A DNA stretch of 64,000 nt, from NCBI RefSeq assembly GCF_024704385.1, contig NZ_JAJDFX010000002.1:744001-808000 (forward strand), in the 5' to 3' direction. Shown here in pieces: positions 8,335-17,284 of this stretch. The position numbers and the translations under genes are program-made. This stretch comes from Cellulomonas sp. P24. GTDB lineage: Bacteria; Actinomycetota; Actinomycetes; Actinomycetales; Cellulomonadaceae. Within the stretch, counting starts at the first letter, position 1; the number at the start of each line of letters is the position of its first letter. The notes under the pieces were generated by a model. It saw nothing but the letters and a program-made list of their open reading frames with translations. It was not told the DNA's origin and ran no database searches.

Positions 8335-9456
8335 TCATCCCCTCGGCGGGACCGGTGTCCCGGTGCCGCCCTTGGAGCTCGTGAGCCGCGTCACGTCGAC
8401 GGCGGCGACGTCCTCCGCGAGGTCACCGAACCGCCGCAGCACGACAGCCACGCATGCGGTCGCGAACCCGGACGGGGCGGTCTTCCGGCCGAACGAGAAC
8501 CCCTCGAACCCTCGGTAGCACGAGCGCGGTGTCACGGTCCCGTCGGGTCCGACGTTGTACGCGACGAGGCAGGCGACGAGCTCGGCGAGTGCGCGTCGAT
8601 CGGCCGGCTCCGCCGAGGCGCCGCGCCACAGGCCCGGGTAACGACCGAGCGTGTCGAGGACCTCGAGCACGCCGTACCAGAACGCCGGCCACTTGACCGT
8701 CTTGAACGCCGCACCGTGCCCGAACATGTAGGGCTTCTCCTCACCGCGCGCCCGCCATGCCCGCAACGCCGTGCGCGCTGCGTCACCCGCACGGTCCGGG
8801 ACCTGCGGCAGCCGCGCCCACGTCCGCAGGGCCTCGAGCGTCACCTGCGGGCAGAAGTCCGCGCGGCGCCCCGGTCCACGGAACCCGGACACCGGGTGCG
8901 GCAGGCACGGCCATGCCTCGCCCTGGGGCGTCGCCGCGAGGTCGTCCGTCATCGCGTCCAGGGCCCGCCGGACAGCCGGGTGCTGCGACCGCCCGAACCG
9001 GACGAGCACCTCGGTGATCGCGTGCGTGTCGCACAGCAGCGCACCCCACACGGGTTCCGCCGACGCGCGACTCGTCCCGAACGTCGCGAACCTGCCCGTG
9101 GGCTCCTGGTGCGCGAGGAACGCGTCCAGCACGCGCCCGATCCGGTCGTCGTCATCCGCCGTGACGCCCAGGTCCGCCAGGAGACCGAGCAGGTTCGGGG
9201 CGAAGGCCGGGCTCGCATGGCCGGACAGGTGGTTGTCGACCTCCCAGTCGGGCAAGCGGTCGAGCAGCGTGCGCGTGCCGGCATCGGCGACGACGGCCGC
9301 ATGCGCGTCGGCGACGTCGGGATCGCCGGCAGGCCGGTCAAGCAGCCCGGTGAGCGCGATCCACCGCGCGGCGGGCTCCGAGCACTCCAGGAGCCACCCG
9401 CGTGGGTCGCCGCCCATGGTCGTCGTCCAGGGCTCGGGCACCAACGCCGTCCCCAT
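8335..9456 (-). CDS. Predicted alpha/alpha-toroid protein (prenyltransferase/squalene-cyclase-like fold)
   Basis: A 373-residue soluble protein with no signal peptide. Repeated helical segments rich in Trp, Leu and Ala with short conserved turns (GLLDRPAGD, LCDTHAITEVLVRFG, PCLPHPVSGFRG, FCPQVTLEALRTWA) resemble the helical repeats of the terpenoid cyclase/protein prenyltransferase alpha-alpha toroid fold. Relatives are usually annotated only as hypothetical or prenyltransferase-like, and I see no complete cyclase DxDD motif. Function is therefore open. The gene is divergent from the Ppx gene, and both start about six bases after a -10-like hexamer (TAGCGT here), which suggests leaderless transcripts. 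Confidence 0.6.
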   Translation of the reverse strand: MGTALVPEPWTTTMGGDPRGWLLECSEPAARWIALTGLLDRPAGDPDVADAHAAVVADAGTRTLLDRLPDWEVDNHLSGHASPAFAPNLLGLLADLGVTADDDDRIGRVLDAFLAHQEPTGRFATFGTSRASAEPVWGALLCDTHAITEVLVRFGRSQHPAVRRALDAMTDDLAATPQGEAWPCLPHPVSGFRGPGRRADFCPQVTLEALRTWARLPQVPDRAGDAARTALRAWRARGEEKPYMFGHGAAFKTVKWPAFWYGVLEVLDTLGRYPGLWRGASAEPADRRALAELVACLVAYNVGPDGTVTPRSCYRGFEGFSFGRKTAPSGFATACVAVVLRRFGDLAEDVAAVDVTRLTSSKGGTGTPVPPRG

Positions 9457-9462
9457 GCGGTC

Positions 9463-9540
9463 ACGCTACCGGCGGTCCCGACGTGCCGCACGGGTGCGCC
9501 GGCGCCCCTGAGCGCAGCCCGGCGACCACCGCAGTACCGT
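9463..9540. promoter_or_regulatory. Divergent promoter region with leaderless -10 boxes
   Basis: On the minus strand TAGCGT (9468-9463) ends six bases before the ATG of the toroid gene. On the plus strand TACCGT (9535-9540) ends six bases before the ATG of the Ppx gene. Neither gene has a Shine-Dalgarno sequence. This spacing is what leaderless actinobacterial promoters show. No clear -35 hexamer is visible. Confidence 0.45.
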
Positions 9541-9546
9541 GACCTC

Positions 9547-10473
9547 ATGCGACTCGGTGTGCTGGACGTCGGCTCGAACACCGTGCACCTGCTCGTCGTC
9601 GACGCCCACCCCGGCGGTCCGCCGGTCCCCCAGTCCTCCCACAAGTCCGTCCTGCGCCTCATGCGGTACCTCGAGCCCTCCGGCGCGATCAGCACCGAGG
9701 GTGTGCGTGCCGTCGTCGACGCGGTCACCGCCGCCGCTCGGCAGGCGAAGGCCGCCGGGATCGACGAGCTCCTCCCGTTCGCAACCTCCGCCCTGCGCGA
9801 GGCACCCAACGGCGCGGAGGTCCTCGACCGGGTGGCGATCGAGACCGGTGTCCGGCTGCAGGTGCTCACCGGCGAGGACGAGGCGCGCCTCACGTTCCTT
9901 GCGGTGCGCCGCTGGTACGGGTGGTCGGCCGGGCACGTGCTCCTGTTCGACATCGGCGGCGGGTCGTTGGAGATCGCCGCCGGCGGGAGCGAGGACCCGG
10001 AGGTCGCGGTGTCGTTGCCCCTCGGTGCCGGCCGCTCGACCATCGGGTTCCTGCCGGACGACCCGCCGAGCACCGCGCAGGTACAGGCGCTGCGCACCCA
10101 CGCCGCGCACCTCCTGGCCGAGGCCATGGATCGCTTCGCCGGGTCGCCGCGACCCGCCCACGTGGTCGGGTCGTCCAAGACGATCCGCTCGCTCGCGCGG
10201 CTCGCCGGGTCGGTCGCGGAAGGCGTCGGGCCGCAGGACCGCTACCTGCTGCGCCGGTCAGCCCTCGAGGACTGGATCCCCCGGTTGGCCAAGATCCCCG
10301 CGGAGGCCCGGCCGGCCCTGCCGGGCATCACCGCGGACCGGACGTTCCAGATCGTCGCGGGCGGCATCGTGCTGGCGGCGACGATGCGGGCGTTCGACGT
10401 CGCGGAGCTCGAGGTCTCGCCGTGGGCGCTCCGCGAGGGCCTGATCCTGCGATTCCTCGACCACCTGGGCTAA
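9547..10473 (+). CDS. Ppx/GppA-family phosphatase
   Basis: A 308-residue member of the exopolyphosphatase/guanosine pentaphosphatase family, which removes phosphate from polyphosphate or pppGpp. The N-terminal phosphate-binding motif VLDVGSNTVHLLVVD starts at residue 5, and the second ASKHA-fold motif FDIGGGSLEIA lies at about 136-146. It consists of the two-domain catalytic core only, lacking the C-terminal HD-like domain of E. coli Ppx, as is usual in actinobacteria. The start is the ATG at 9547, where the family sequence begins; the open frame extends much further upstream without family similarity. Polyphosphate is the likelier substrate, by analogy with actinobacterial Ppx1/2. Confidence 0.88.
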   Translation: MRLGVLDVGSNTVHLLVVDAHPGGPPVPQSSHKSVLRLMRYLEPSGAISTEGVRAVVDAVTAAARQAKAAGIDELLPFATSALREAPNGAEVLDRVAIETGVRLQVLTGEDEARLTFLAVRRWYGWSAGHVLLFDIGGGSLEIAAGGSEDPEVAVSLPLGAGRSTIGFLPDDPPSTAQVQALRTHAAHLLAEAMDRFAGSPRPAHVVGSSKTIRSLARLAGSVAEGVGPQDRYLLRRSALEDWIPRLAKIPAEARPALPGITADRTFQIVAGGIVLAATMRAFDVAELEVSPWALREGLILRFLDHLG

Positions 10474-10495
10474 CCCGGCACCGACGCCGCTCCCG

Positions 10496-12694
10496 TCACG
10501 GCGCGAGGAGCGACGCCAGCACGTCAGGCTCGGTCGTCGGGCGGCCGCAGACGAAGTCCCGGCACACGTAGGCGGTCGCTCGGCCGCGGAGCATCGGCCG
10601 GTCCTCGAGCAGTGGGACGAGGTCCTGGACCCGCCCTGCCGTCGACCAGGCGGCTGCCTCCCCGGGCGTGGCCGCGTGGCCGGTGCCGACCGCGCGCACC
10701 GCGCCGGGAGCAGTCGAGAGCACCGCGACGCGACGGAGCGCCTCCACCCCGGCGTCACCCGCGGGTCCGACGACGGCCACCTCCCGCGGCCCGTCCAGCA
10801 GAGCCTCCGCGGTGGCGAGCGCCCAGCCGGCCGCCAGCGGATGCTGCTCGGCGAGCCGCAGCGGCTCGTGGAGCGCTGCCTCGGCGGCGGCACGTTCCCC
10901 GGCCGAGCCGGTCAGCGCCGAGTACGTCAGCAGGGCACCGGCGGCCGCGGCCTGACCGGAGGGCGTGGGTCCGTCGGCGAGCTCCTGCGGGCGCCCGATC
11001 CGCTGCAGGACCGGGTCGGTCTCGTCGTGCGACGTGTCGTAGAACCCGCCGTTCCCGTCGGCGAACCGCACCAGCACCTCACCGAGGAGCGAGCCTGCGA
11101 GCGTCAGCCACCGCACCGTGCCCGTGGCCTGGTACAGCGCGAGCAGACCCTCGGCGAGGTTCGCGTAGTCCTCGAGGACTCCGGGCGCGGTCCCGGCGGT
11201 GCCGTCCCGCGATGTGCGCGCGAGCCGCAGCGCCGACCCGACGCGTCGCAGGTGCAGGGAGGTGACGTGCTCGGCGGCCTCCGACGCCGCCTGCACCCAC
11301 TCCGGCCGCTCGAACAGGTCGCCGGCGTCGGCCAGGGCGGCGATCGCGAGTCCGTTCCACGACGCGACGACCTTGCCGTCCCGCGCCGGCCGCGGGCGCG
11401 ACTCCCCGCGCCGCGAGCAGCCGGGCACGCACCGACGCGTAGCGCTCGGGGTCGGTGGGGTCGACGGGAAGCTGGAGCACCGAGGTTCCCTGCTCGAACG
11501 TGCCGCGCGCCGTGACACCCCAGGTCATGGCCGCCCAGCTCGCGTCGTCGGCTCCGAGCGCCGCCGCGAGACCGTCCCGGTCCCACACGTAGAAGGCCCC
11601 CTCACGGGGGACGTCCGGACGACCGGTCTCGCCGTCGGTACCGGTGGCGGAGCCTGACGGGGTGGTCCCGAGCGAGCGGGATGCCGGTACGGGCTCGAAC
11701 GAGTCGGCGTCGAGGGACGACGCGAAACCGCCCTCCGGGGTGCGGAGCTCGCGCAGGAGCCACGCCGCCGTCTCCTCGACGACACGGCGCGCGAGCGGTG
11801 ACCGGGTCGCGCGCCACCAGTGCGCATACACGCGCAGCAGGAGAGCGTTGTCGTAGAGCATCTTCTCGAAGTGCGGCACGAGCCACGCGGCGTCGACCGA
11901 GTACCGCGCGAAGCCACCACCGAGCTGGTCGTAGACCCCGCCGCGGGCCATCGCCTCGAGGGTGCGCTCGGCCATCGCGAGCGCCTCGGGCGCGCCCGGC
12001 CTCCCGCTCGACGCACCGTGCCGAAGGAGCCACTCGAGCAGCATCGACGGGGGAACTTGGGTGCGCCGCCGAACCCTCCGCGGACGCCGTCGTACCCCCG
12101 CGCCGCCGCCGCGAGCGCCTCGTGGAGGACGGCACGGTCGACCACCGGTGCGGCGGCCGCCGCAGGATCGAGCAGGACGTGGTCGGCTGCCGCCCCTCGG
12201 TCGGCCAGTGCTGCACGGATGCTCGCCGCGCTCCGCTCGACCTCGTCACGCCGCGTCGTCCACGCGTCGTGCATCGCCTCGAGGACCTGGCGGAACGACG
12301 GCAGGCCGTGCGCAGGGTGCGGCGGGAAGTACGTACCCGTGTAGAACGGCTCGCCGTCGGGCGTCGCGAACACCGTCATCGGCCACCCGCCACCACCGGT
12401 CATCGCGCGCGTCGCGTCCATGTACACGGCGTCGACGTCGGGTCGCTCCTCGCGGTCGACCTTCACGGCGACGACGTGCGCGTTCATGAACGCCGCCGTG
12501 GCCGGGTCCTCGAACGACTCGTGCGCCATGACGTGGCACCAGTGGCACGCCGCGTACCCGACCGAGATCAGCAGCGGGACGTCCCGGCGGCGCGCCTCGG
12601 CGAACGCCTCCTCGCCCCACTCGTACCAGTCGACCGGGTTCTCGGCGTGCTGGAGGAGGTAAGGGCTCGTCGCGCGCGCCAGACGGTTGCTCAT
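10496..12694 (-). pseudogene. DUF255 thioredoxin-domain protein (YyaL family), two frameshifts
   Basis: The gene should encode about 730 residues: an N-terminal thioredoxin-like DUF255 domain with the [14 protein letters not shown] motif and a C-terminal alpha/alpha barrel as in N-acylglucosamine epimerase relatives. The frame runs from 12694 to about 12050, continues in a second frame to about 11405, then returns to the first frame to the stop at 10496. Continuity is restored by one more G in the plus-strand run at 12049-12053 ([10 protein letters not shown]) and one less C in the run at 11404-11407 (LAARESRPRPARDGK). The two changes compensate and all family sequence is otherwise intact, so sequencing error is at least as likely as true decay. 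The start follows GGGGAGG. The function of the family is poorly known. Confidence 0.85.
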
Positions 12695-12762
12695 GCTCCT
12701 ACCCTCCCCTGACGCGCCGTGCTCCGCTCATCCGCGCCGACCTCGGGCCGCCGGCAACAGCC

Positions 12763-12817
12763 CGCAGACCGCAGACCGCAGAGAGGCTCACGCTCTCTGC
12801 GACCTGCGACCTGCGAC
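12763..12817 (-). terminator. Stem-loop downstream of the GH130 operon
   Basis: GCAGAGAG and CTCTCTGC pair perfectly around a short loop, and the flanking GCAGACC repeats continue to pair imperfectly with GACCTGC repeats on the other side. It lies just beyond the stop of the GH130 gene and before the DUF255 gene. No U-tract follows, which is common in high-GC actinobacteria. Confidence 0.55.
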
Positions 12818-12827
12818 CTGCTCCCGG

Positions 12828-13922
12828 TCAGTCCTGCACGCGCTCGAGGCGCGCGAGGCCGATCTTGGAGTCGGCCATGCCGTAGAACACGTAGGTCTCG
12901 TCGCCGATCGTCTCGATCGCGGTGGGGAACACCACGTTGTTGACGACCCCCTCGGTCTCCTCCGCGGTCTCGGGGATCAGCAGGGGCTCGACGGTCCGCG
13001 CGATCACCTGCGACGGGTCGTCGGCCGACAGGATCATCGCCCCCGCCGAGTAGGTCACGTGCTGCTGCGGCGCGAAGCTGCTGTTGTCCACCTCGCCGCT
13101 CACGCCGTGGTGGATCAGGAGCCACCCCTCCGGGATGCGGATGGGAGCCGGTCCGGCACCGATCTTGACGACCTCCCAGTCGAACATCGGCCCGGCGACC
13201 AGGCGGTGCCCGAACGGGCGGGTCAGGGCGGAGATGTCTGCCTCGGCTGCCTCGACGTCGACGTAGGAGATCCAGATGCTCGCGCGGTCGTCCGTGGTAC
13301 CCGCCGGGAGCGGTGCCGACTCCTGGGGGCGGGTGAACTCCATCTCCCACATCGGCCGGTGCAGCAATGCGTAGGCCGGGCGTCCGTGCGGGCCGGGCAC
13401 CGGCTCCGGGAAGAAGACGACATCCTTGTTCGGGAAGATGTTGAGGTCGGTCGACAGTGCGTCGTCGTAGGCGAACTGGATCGGTCCGAGCCGACGCCAG
13501 GACTCCGTGTCGGACGACACCGCGAGCGCGGGGCGCGGGCCGAGCGGGCCGAACGCCACGTACGTCATGACGTCCACACCCAAGGACTCGATGCGAGTGA
13601 TCCGCGGGTCCTCGACGCCGGCGTGCGCCACACCGTGCTCCCACCCGCGGTCCGGCTCGAGGACGACGCCCGCGCGCTCCACGCCCACCGGCGTCGACCC
13701 CTCGACGATCACCCGCGCGCGGCCGATGCGCGAGACGTTTCCCTTCGCGACGAGCCGCGGGAACAGGTAGAGCGCGCCGTCCGGGCCCCAGGCGGTGCCG
13801 GGGTTGAGGACGCCCTCGGCCTCGTTCGCGTCGGTCGCGACGTGGCGCATGAGCACTCCGAGACGCTGGAGCCGGTACGGGACGTGCGTCAGGAGGATGG
13901 GGCGGTCGGCGGTCGAGGTCAC
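12828..13922 (-). CDS. Glycoside hydrolase family 130 (mannoside phosphorylase-like)
   Basis: A 364-residue five-bladed beta-propeller enzyme of family GH130, whose members phosphorolyse beta-mannosides to mannose 1-phosphate or, in one branch, hydrolyse mannose linkages. Visible family blocks are NPGTAWGPDGALYLFPR, AGVEDPRIT (with the catalytic-region Asp), NKDVVFFPE, GHRLVAGP, KIGAGPAPIR and a C-terminal FYGMADSKIGLARL. There is no signal peptide, so it acts in the cytoplasm. It is last in an operon after a binding protein and two permeases, 63 bases from the second permease, and is controlled with them through the LacI-type site upstream. ManA nearby could feed released mannose phosphate into glycolysis. 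The exact linkage specificity is not readable. Confidence 0.92.
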   Translation of the reverse strand: MTSTADRPILLTHVPYRLQRLGVLMRHVATDANEAEGVLNPGTAWGPDGALYLFPRLVAKGNVSRIGRARVIVEGSTPVGVERAGVVLEPDRGWEHGVAHAGVEDPRITRIESLGVDVMTYVAFGPLGPRPALAVSSDTESWRRLGPIQFAYDDALSTDLNIFPNKDVVFFPEPVPGPHGRPAYALLHRPMWEMEFTRPQESAPLPAGTTDDRASIWISYVDVEAAEADISALTRPFGHRLVAGPMFDWEVVKIGAGPAPIRIPEGWLLIHHGVSGEVDNSSFAPQQHVTYSAGAMILSADDPSQVIARTVEPLLIPETAEETEGVVNNVVFPTAIETIGDETYVFYGMADSKIGLARLERVQD

Positions 13923-13985
13923 AGAGAACTCCAGCTGGGTACGTGAGGACGGTCGGGACGGTGGGGGTGCGGATCGGGTGCGGGC

Positions 13986-14885
13986 TCAGCCCTTGACCGA
14001 GCCTCCGAGCACCCCGGCGACGAGGTAGCGCTGCAGGAACACGTAGGCGACGATGAGCGGCGCAGCGACGATCACGGTCGCGGCGGCCAGGAGACCCCAC
14101 TGGTTGGAGTAGGTGCCCTGGAAGTTGAACAGCCCGAGGGTGAGCGGCGCCTTGGTCTGGTCCGGCAGAAGCACGGTCGCGAGGATGATCTCGTTCCAGA
14201 TCCACACGGCCTGCAGGAGGAACACGGTGGTGAGGGCGGGTTTGGTCAGCGGCGCGACAAACGTGAACAGGTAGCGCCAGTAGCCGATGCCGTCCAGCGA
14301 GGCTGCCTCGTCGAGCTCACGCGGGATGGCCTTGATGGCTCCGTGGTAGAGCAACGGACCCACCCCGACCCCGGCCGCGACCATGCAGATGTAGCCCAGG
14401 CGCGAGTCGTAGAGGCCGAGCCGCAGGAGGAGCTGGAACTGCGTGATGAGCGCGTTCGGCAGGAACAGCACCACGGTGAACAGCGACAGCCACAGGCGGG
14501 TGCCGCGCAGGTAGCCGCGTGAGACCGGGAAGCCGAGCACCAGGGCGATGAACGTCCCGATCCCGGCGCCGGCGATCGTGTACAGGAGGCTGTTCGCGAT
14601 GTACGCGCCGAACCCGCCCTTGCTCCACGCCTCGGCGAAGTTCCCCCACTGCGGGTCGGTGACCAGGCCCATCGGGTTGCCGGCGAACTCCGCGGTGCTC
14701 TTCAGGGCGGTGTTGGCCAGGAAGGCGAGCGGGAACAGGAAGACGAACATGACGACAGCCACGAGGACGTACGCGCTCACGGTCGAGCGTCGCTGACCGC
14801 GGGTGCGCACCGGGCGTCGCTGCTCGAGCGGGCCGGTGGTGACGACGGGCTGCACGACGGCTGCCGCGGAGGTGGTGGAGCTCAC
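13986..14885 (-). CDS. ABC sugar transporter permease, MalG-type
   Basis: A 299-residue carbohydrate (CUT1) permease with six hydrophobic segments and the EAA-type loop DEAASLDGIGYWRYLFTFVAPLTKPAL near residues 195-225 that contacts the ATPase. The N-terminal 30 residues are cytoplasmic and Arg-rich. Its ATG overlaps the stop of the first permease by four bases, so the two subunits are coupled. No ATPase gene is encoded in the operon; as with many CUT1 systems in actinobacteria, a shared MsiK-like ATPase elsewhere probably energises it. The likely substrate is a mannose-containing oligosaccharide, inferred from the GH130 and manA neighbours. Confidence 0.92.
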   Translation of the reverse strand: MSSTTSAAAVVQPVVTTGPLEQRRPVRTRGQRRSTVSAYVLVAVVMFVFLFPLAFLANTALKSTAEFAGNPMGLVTDPQWGNFAEAWSKGGFGAYIANSLLYTIAGAGIGTFIALVLGFPVSRGYLRGTRLWLSLFTVVLFLPNALITQFQLLLRLGLYDSRLGYICMVAAGVGVGPLLYHGAIKAIPRELDEAASLDGIGYWRYLFTFVAPLTKPALTTVFLLQAVWIWNEIILATVLLPDQTKAPLTLGLFNFQGTYSNQWGLLAAATVIVAAPLIVAYVFLQRYLVAGVLGGSVKG

Positions 14886-15793
14886 AGTCGGGCCTCTCTC
14901 CTGCGCAGGTAGACGAGCGTTCCCAGGGCGATCACGGCCACGAGCACGAACTGGACCATCGAGATCGCCGCGGCATACCCCTGGGTCTGGGAGATGCTCG
15001 TCCCGGGCACCCCGCCGAACCCTTGCGTGTAGATGAGCAGGGACAGCACCTGCGTCGCCTTGTTGATCGGACCTGTCAGGACGTAGGCGAGCTGGTAGCT
15101 CTGCAGCGAGTTCACGATGCCGAGCAGCACGTTGGCGGTCATCGACGGCGCGAGCATCGGCAGGGTGACGAAGCGGAACTGCTGGAACGGCGAGGCGCCG
15201 TCGATCGCGGAGACCTCGTACAGCTCGCTCGGGATCGACTGGAGACCCGCGAGGAAGATGATGACCGCGATCCCGATCGTGACCCAGACCTGGACGAAGA
15301 TCACCAGGTTGAGCGAGATCGCCGGGTCGCCGAAGAACGCCGACGAGGTCCCGAACATGGACAGCACGCTCGCTGCCGGTCCGCCTGTGGGGTTGAAGAT
15401 GAGGGTCCAGATCAGGCCGGTGACCGTCACCCCGAGGACGGTCGGCAGGAACACCACGGAGCGGTAGAAGTTGCGGCCGCGCAGGTTCCGGTTGAGCAGG
15501 ATCGCGATCGCGAGCCCGAGGCCGATCTGGAAGATCGTGCTGACGAGGGCGAACCGCACCGTGTTCTTCAGGGCGTTGAGGTTGTCGCCCCAGTGCGCCC
15601 GGGAGAAGAACGACAGGTAGTTCTCGAGGCCCACCAGGTGCACCGGGATGCCGGGGAGCCCTCGGATGTCCGTGAAGGAGACGAGGAGCACGCCGACGGC
15701 GGGGATGAGCCCGAAGACCGTGAGGATGCCCAGGCCGAGCCCGAACGACAGGCGCATCGGGCTGCGGCGCGCGAACGGATAGGACGTGGTCAT
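14882..15793 (-). CDS. ABC sugar transporter permease, MalF-type
   Basis: A 303-residue CUT1 permease with six membrane segments and an EAA loop (YEVSAIDGASPFQQFRFVTLPML) at about 205-227. I start it at the ATG at 15793 after GAGGGAATCGGTC; the open frame continues 19 codons upstream without family similarity. It lies between the binding protein gene (70-base gap) and the partner permease (four-base overlap). It would form a heterodimeric channel with that partner. Confidence 0.92.
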   Translation of the reverse strand: MTTSYPFARRSPMRLSFGLGLGILTVFGLIPAVGVLLVSFTDIRGLPGIPVHLVGLENYLSFFSRAHWGDNLNALKNTVRFALVSTIFQIGLGLAIAILLNRNLRGRNFYRSVVFLPTVLGVTVTGLIWTLIFNPTGGPAASVLSMFGTSSAFFGDPAISLNLVIFVQVWVTIGIAVIIFLAGLQSIPSELYEVSAIDGASPFQQFRFVTLPMLAPSMTANVLLGIVNSLQSYQLAYVLTGPINKATQVLSLLIYTQGFGGVPGTSISQTQGYAAAISMVQFVLVAVIALGTLVYLRRREARL

Positions 15794-15863
15794 GACCGAT
15801 TCCCTCGATTCTCGACCGGGAGGTGGGCCGTGCCGGCGGACGCGGCCCACCTCCCGAGCACGA

Positions 15864-17195
15864 TCAGAGCCCTGCGGACCAGTCGGCCTGTGCGGCCTTC
15901 GCCGCCGCAGTCGGGTCGAGCGTCCCGAGGGGCTTGAGCTCCGGGTAGTTGAACGGGAAGAGCGCGGCCTGGCCGGCCTTCGGGTTCCCGGTCCAGACCT
16001 GCTCCCACGCGAGCTCGAAGTTCGAGGTGTACGCGGAGATCCCCTTGAGGAAGTCGGTCGTCCCCACGTCGGGCTCGGCCGGCGAGAAGCCGGACTGCTT
16101 GACGAACTGCGCGTAGTTCGTCGGGTCCGAGAAGAACGTCAGCCAGGCGAGCGCCGCGGTCTTGTTCTTCGCCGAGGACGGGATCCCGAGCTGGAGCTCG
16201 ATCTTGCCGTTGAGGTTCGCGTTGTCCGCCGCGGTGTCCGAGGTCGGGATCGGGATGTAGCCGTAGTCGAACGCCCCGGCGACGGCCGCCTTGATGGTGG
16301 GCTCGTTCCACGTGCCGTCCGGGATCATCGCGTAGTCCCCGCGGGCGAACCCTGCCGGGATGTCCGCGTAGCCGATCCCGGCCATGCCCGACTCGGTGTC
16401 GGCGAGGATCGTCGCGGTCCGGTCCAGGACGGTCTGGGGCTTGGCGTCGGTGAGCTTGACGGACCCGTCCCAGAGCCCCTTGGCCAGCGCCTCCTTCGAC
16501 GCCTGGTCCGGGTACTCGCCGTTGACCGCGGCCAGCATCGGGAGGCCGGCCGGCCACGAGTCCTTGCCGCCGATGCCGAACGGCGTGATCCCGGCTGCCT
16601 TGAGCTTGTCAGCGGCAGCGACCAGCTCGGTCCAGGTGGTCGGGACGGCGATGCCGTTGTCGGCGAAGATCTTCTTGTTGTAGTACATGCCGGTCGAGTA
16701 GCTCAGCCCGGTGGGGACCGCGTACTGCTTCCCGGCGAACGCCTCTGCCGAGAGCACCGAGGGCGTGAAGTTCTTCATGAAGGGCTCGTTCGTCAGGTCG
16801 ACGTAGCCGCCGCTGGCAGCGAGCCGTGCGTCGTCGGACTCGGATCCCTTCGCGTAGCTGGGCACCTCGACCAGGTTCTTGACGACGAGCAGGTCGACGT
16901 TCCCGGCGGTCAGGCGCGACGCCTTCGACACCGGGTAGTTGTCGTTCGGCACCGTCGCGAAGGTGACCGTGACGCCGGGGTACGCCTTCTCGAACGCGGT
17001 GTTGACGGCGCGGAAGGCCGCGTCGGACGCGTCTGCGCTCGACACGAGGATCTGCAGCTCGCCGGACGGGGTACCGCCGGTGCTCGTCGCTCCAGATCCG
17101 GATGAGCAGGCCGCCAGGGCCAGAAGGGCGACCGCCGAGCCAATCGCGGCGATCGACCGGGCGCGGCGCCACGGTCGCAACGTCATCGTTGCCAT
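15864..17195 (-). CDS. Sugar-binding lipoprotein of the ABC transporter
   Basis: A 443-residue solute-binding protein (SBP_bac_1 type). An Arg-rich N-terminus, a hydrophobic stretch and the lipobox LLALAACSSG show export and lipid anchoring at the cysteine. The mature part has the alternating two-lobe pattern of CUT1 binding proteins (GISPFEVAW-like and DGTWNEPTIK segments). Several ATGs are possible. I chose the one at 17195, six bases after GGAG; those at 17207 and 17243 lack a ribosome site and would overlap the operator. It is the first gene of the mannoside operon, with the LacI palindrome about 30 bases upstream. Confidence 0.9.
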   Translation of the reverse strand: MATMTLRPWRRARSIAAIGSAVALLALAACSSGSGATSTGGTPSGELQILVSSADASDAAFRAVNTAFEKAYPGVTVTFATVPNDNYPVSKASRLTAGNVDLLVVKNLVEVPSYAKGSESDDARLAASGGYVDLTNEPFMKNFTPSVLSAEAFAGKQYAVPTGLSYSTGMYYNKKIFADNGIAVPTTWTELVAAADKLKAAGITPFGIGGKDSWPAGLPMLAAVNGEYPDQASKEALAKGLWDGSVKLTDAKPQTVLDRTATILADTESGMAGIGYADIPAGFARGDYAMIPDGTWNEPTIKAAVAGAFDYGYIPIPTSDTAADNANLNGKIELQLGIPSSAKNKTAALAWLTFFSDPTNYAQFVKQSGFSPAEPDVGTTDFLKGISAYTSNFELAWEQVWTGNPKAGQAALFPFNYPELKPLGTLDPTAAAKAAQADWSAGL

Positions 17196-17224
17196 GAGCT
17201 GCTCCATATTCGTCTTGGGGGGTA

Positions 17225-17238
17225 CCGAAACGTTTCGG
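17225..17238. promoter_or_regulatory. LacI-type operator upstream of the mannoside operon
   Basis: CCGAAACGTTTCGG is a perfect 14-bp palindrome with the central CG typical of LacI/GalR operators. It stands 30 bases upstream of the binding protein start. The identical 14 bases recur at 19681-19694 before manA, and a LacI gene lies between the two sites, so it is probably that repressor's operator. Confidence 0.85.
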
Positions 17239-17284
17239 TTCACCGGACAATAGCACCTCGGATCGGGACTGCCTAGCGTCGGTC

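Noticed and set aside
12571-12580. GGGACGTCCC as a second DosR-like box
   Set aside because: It has no four-base spacer between the arms and lies inside the DUF255 gene.
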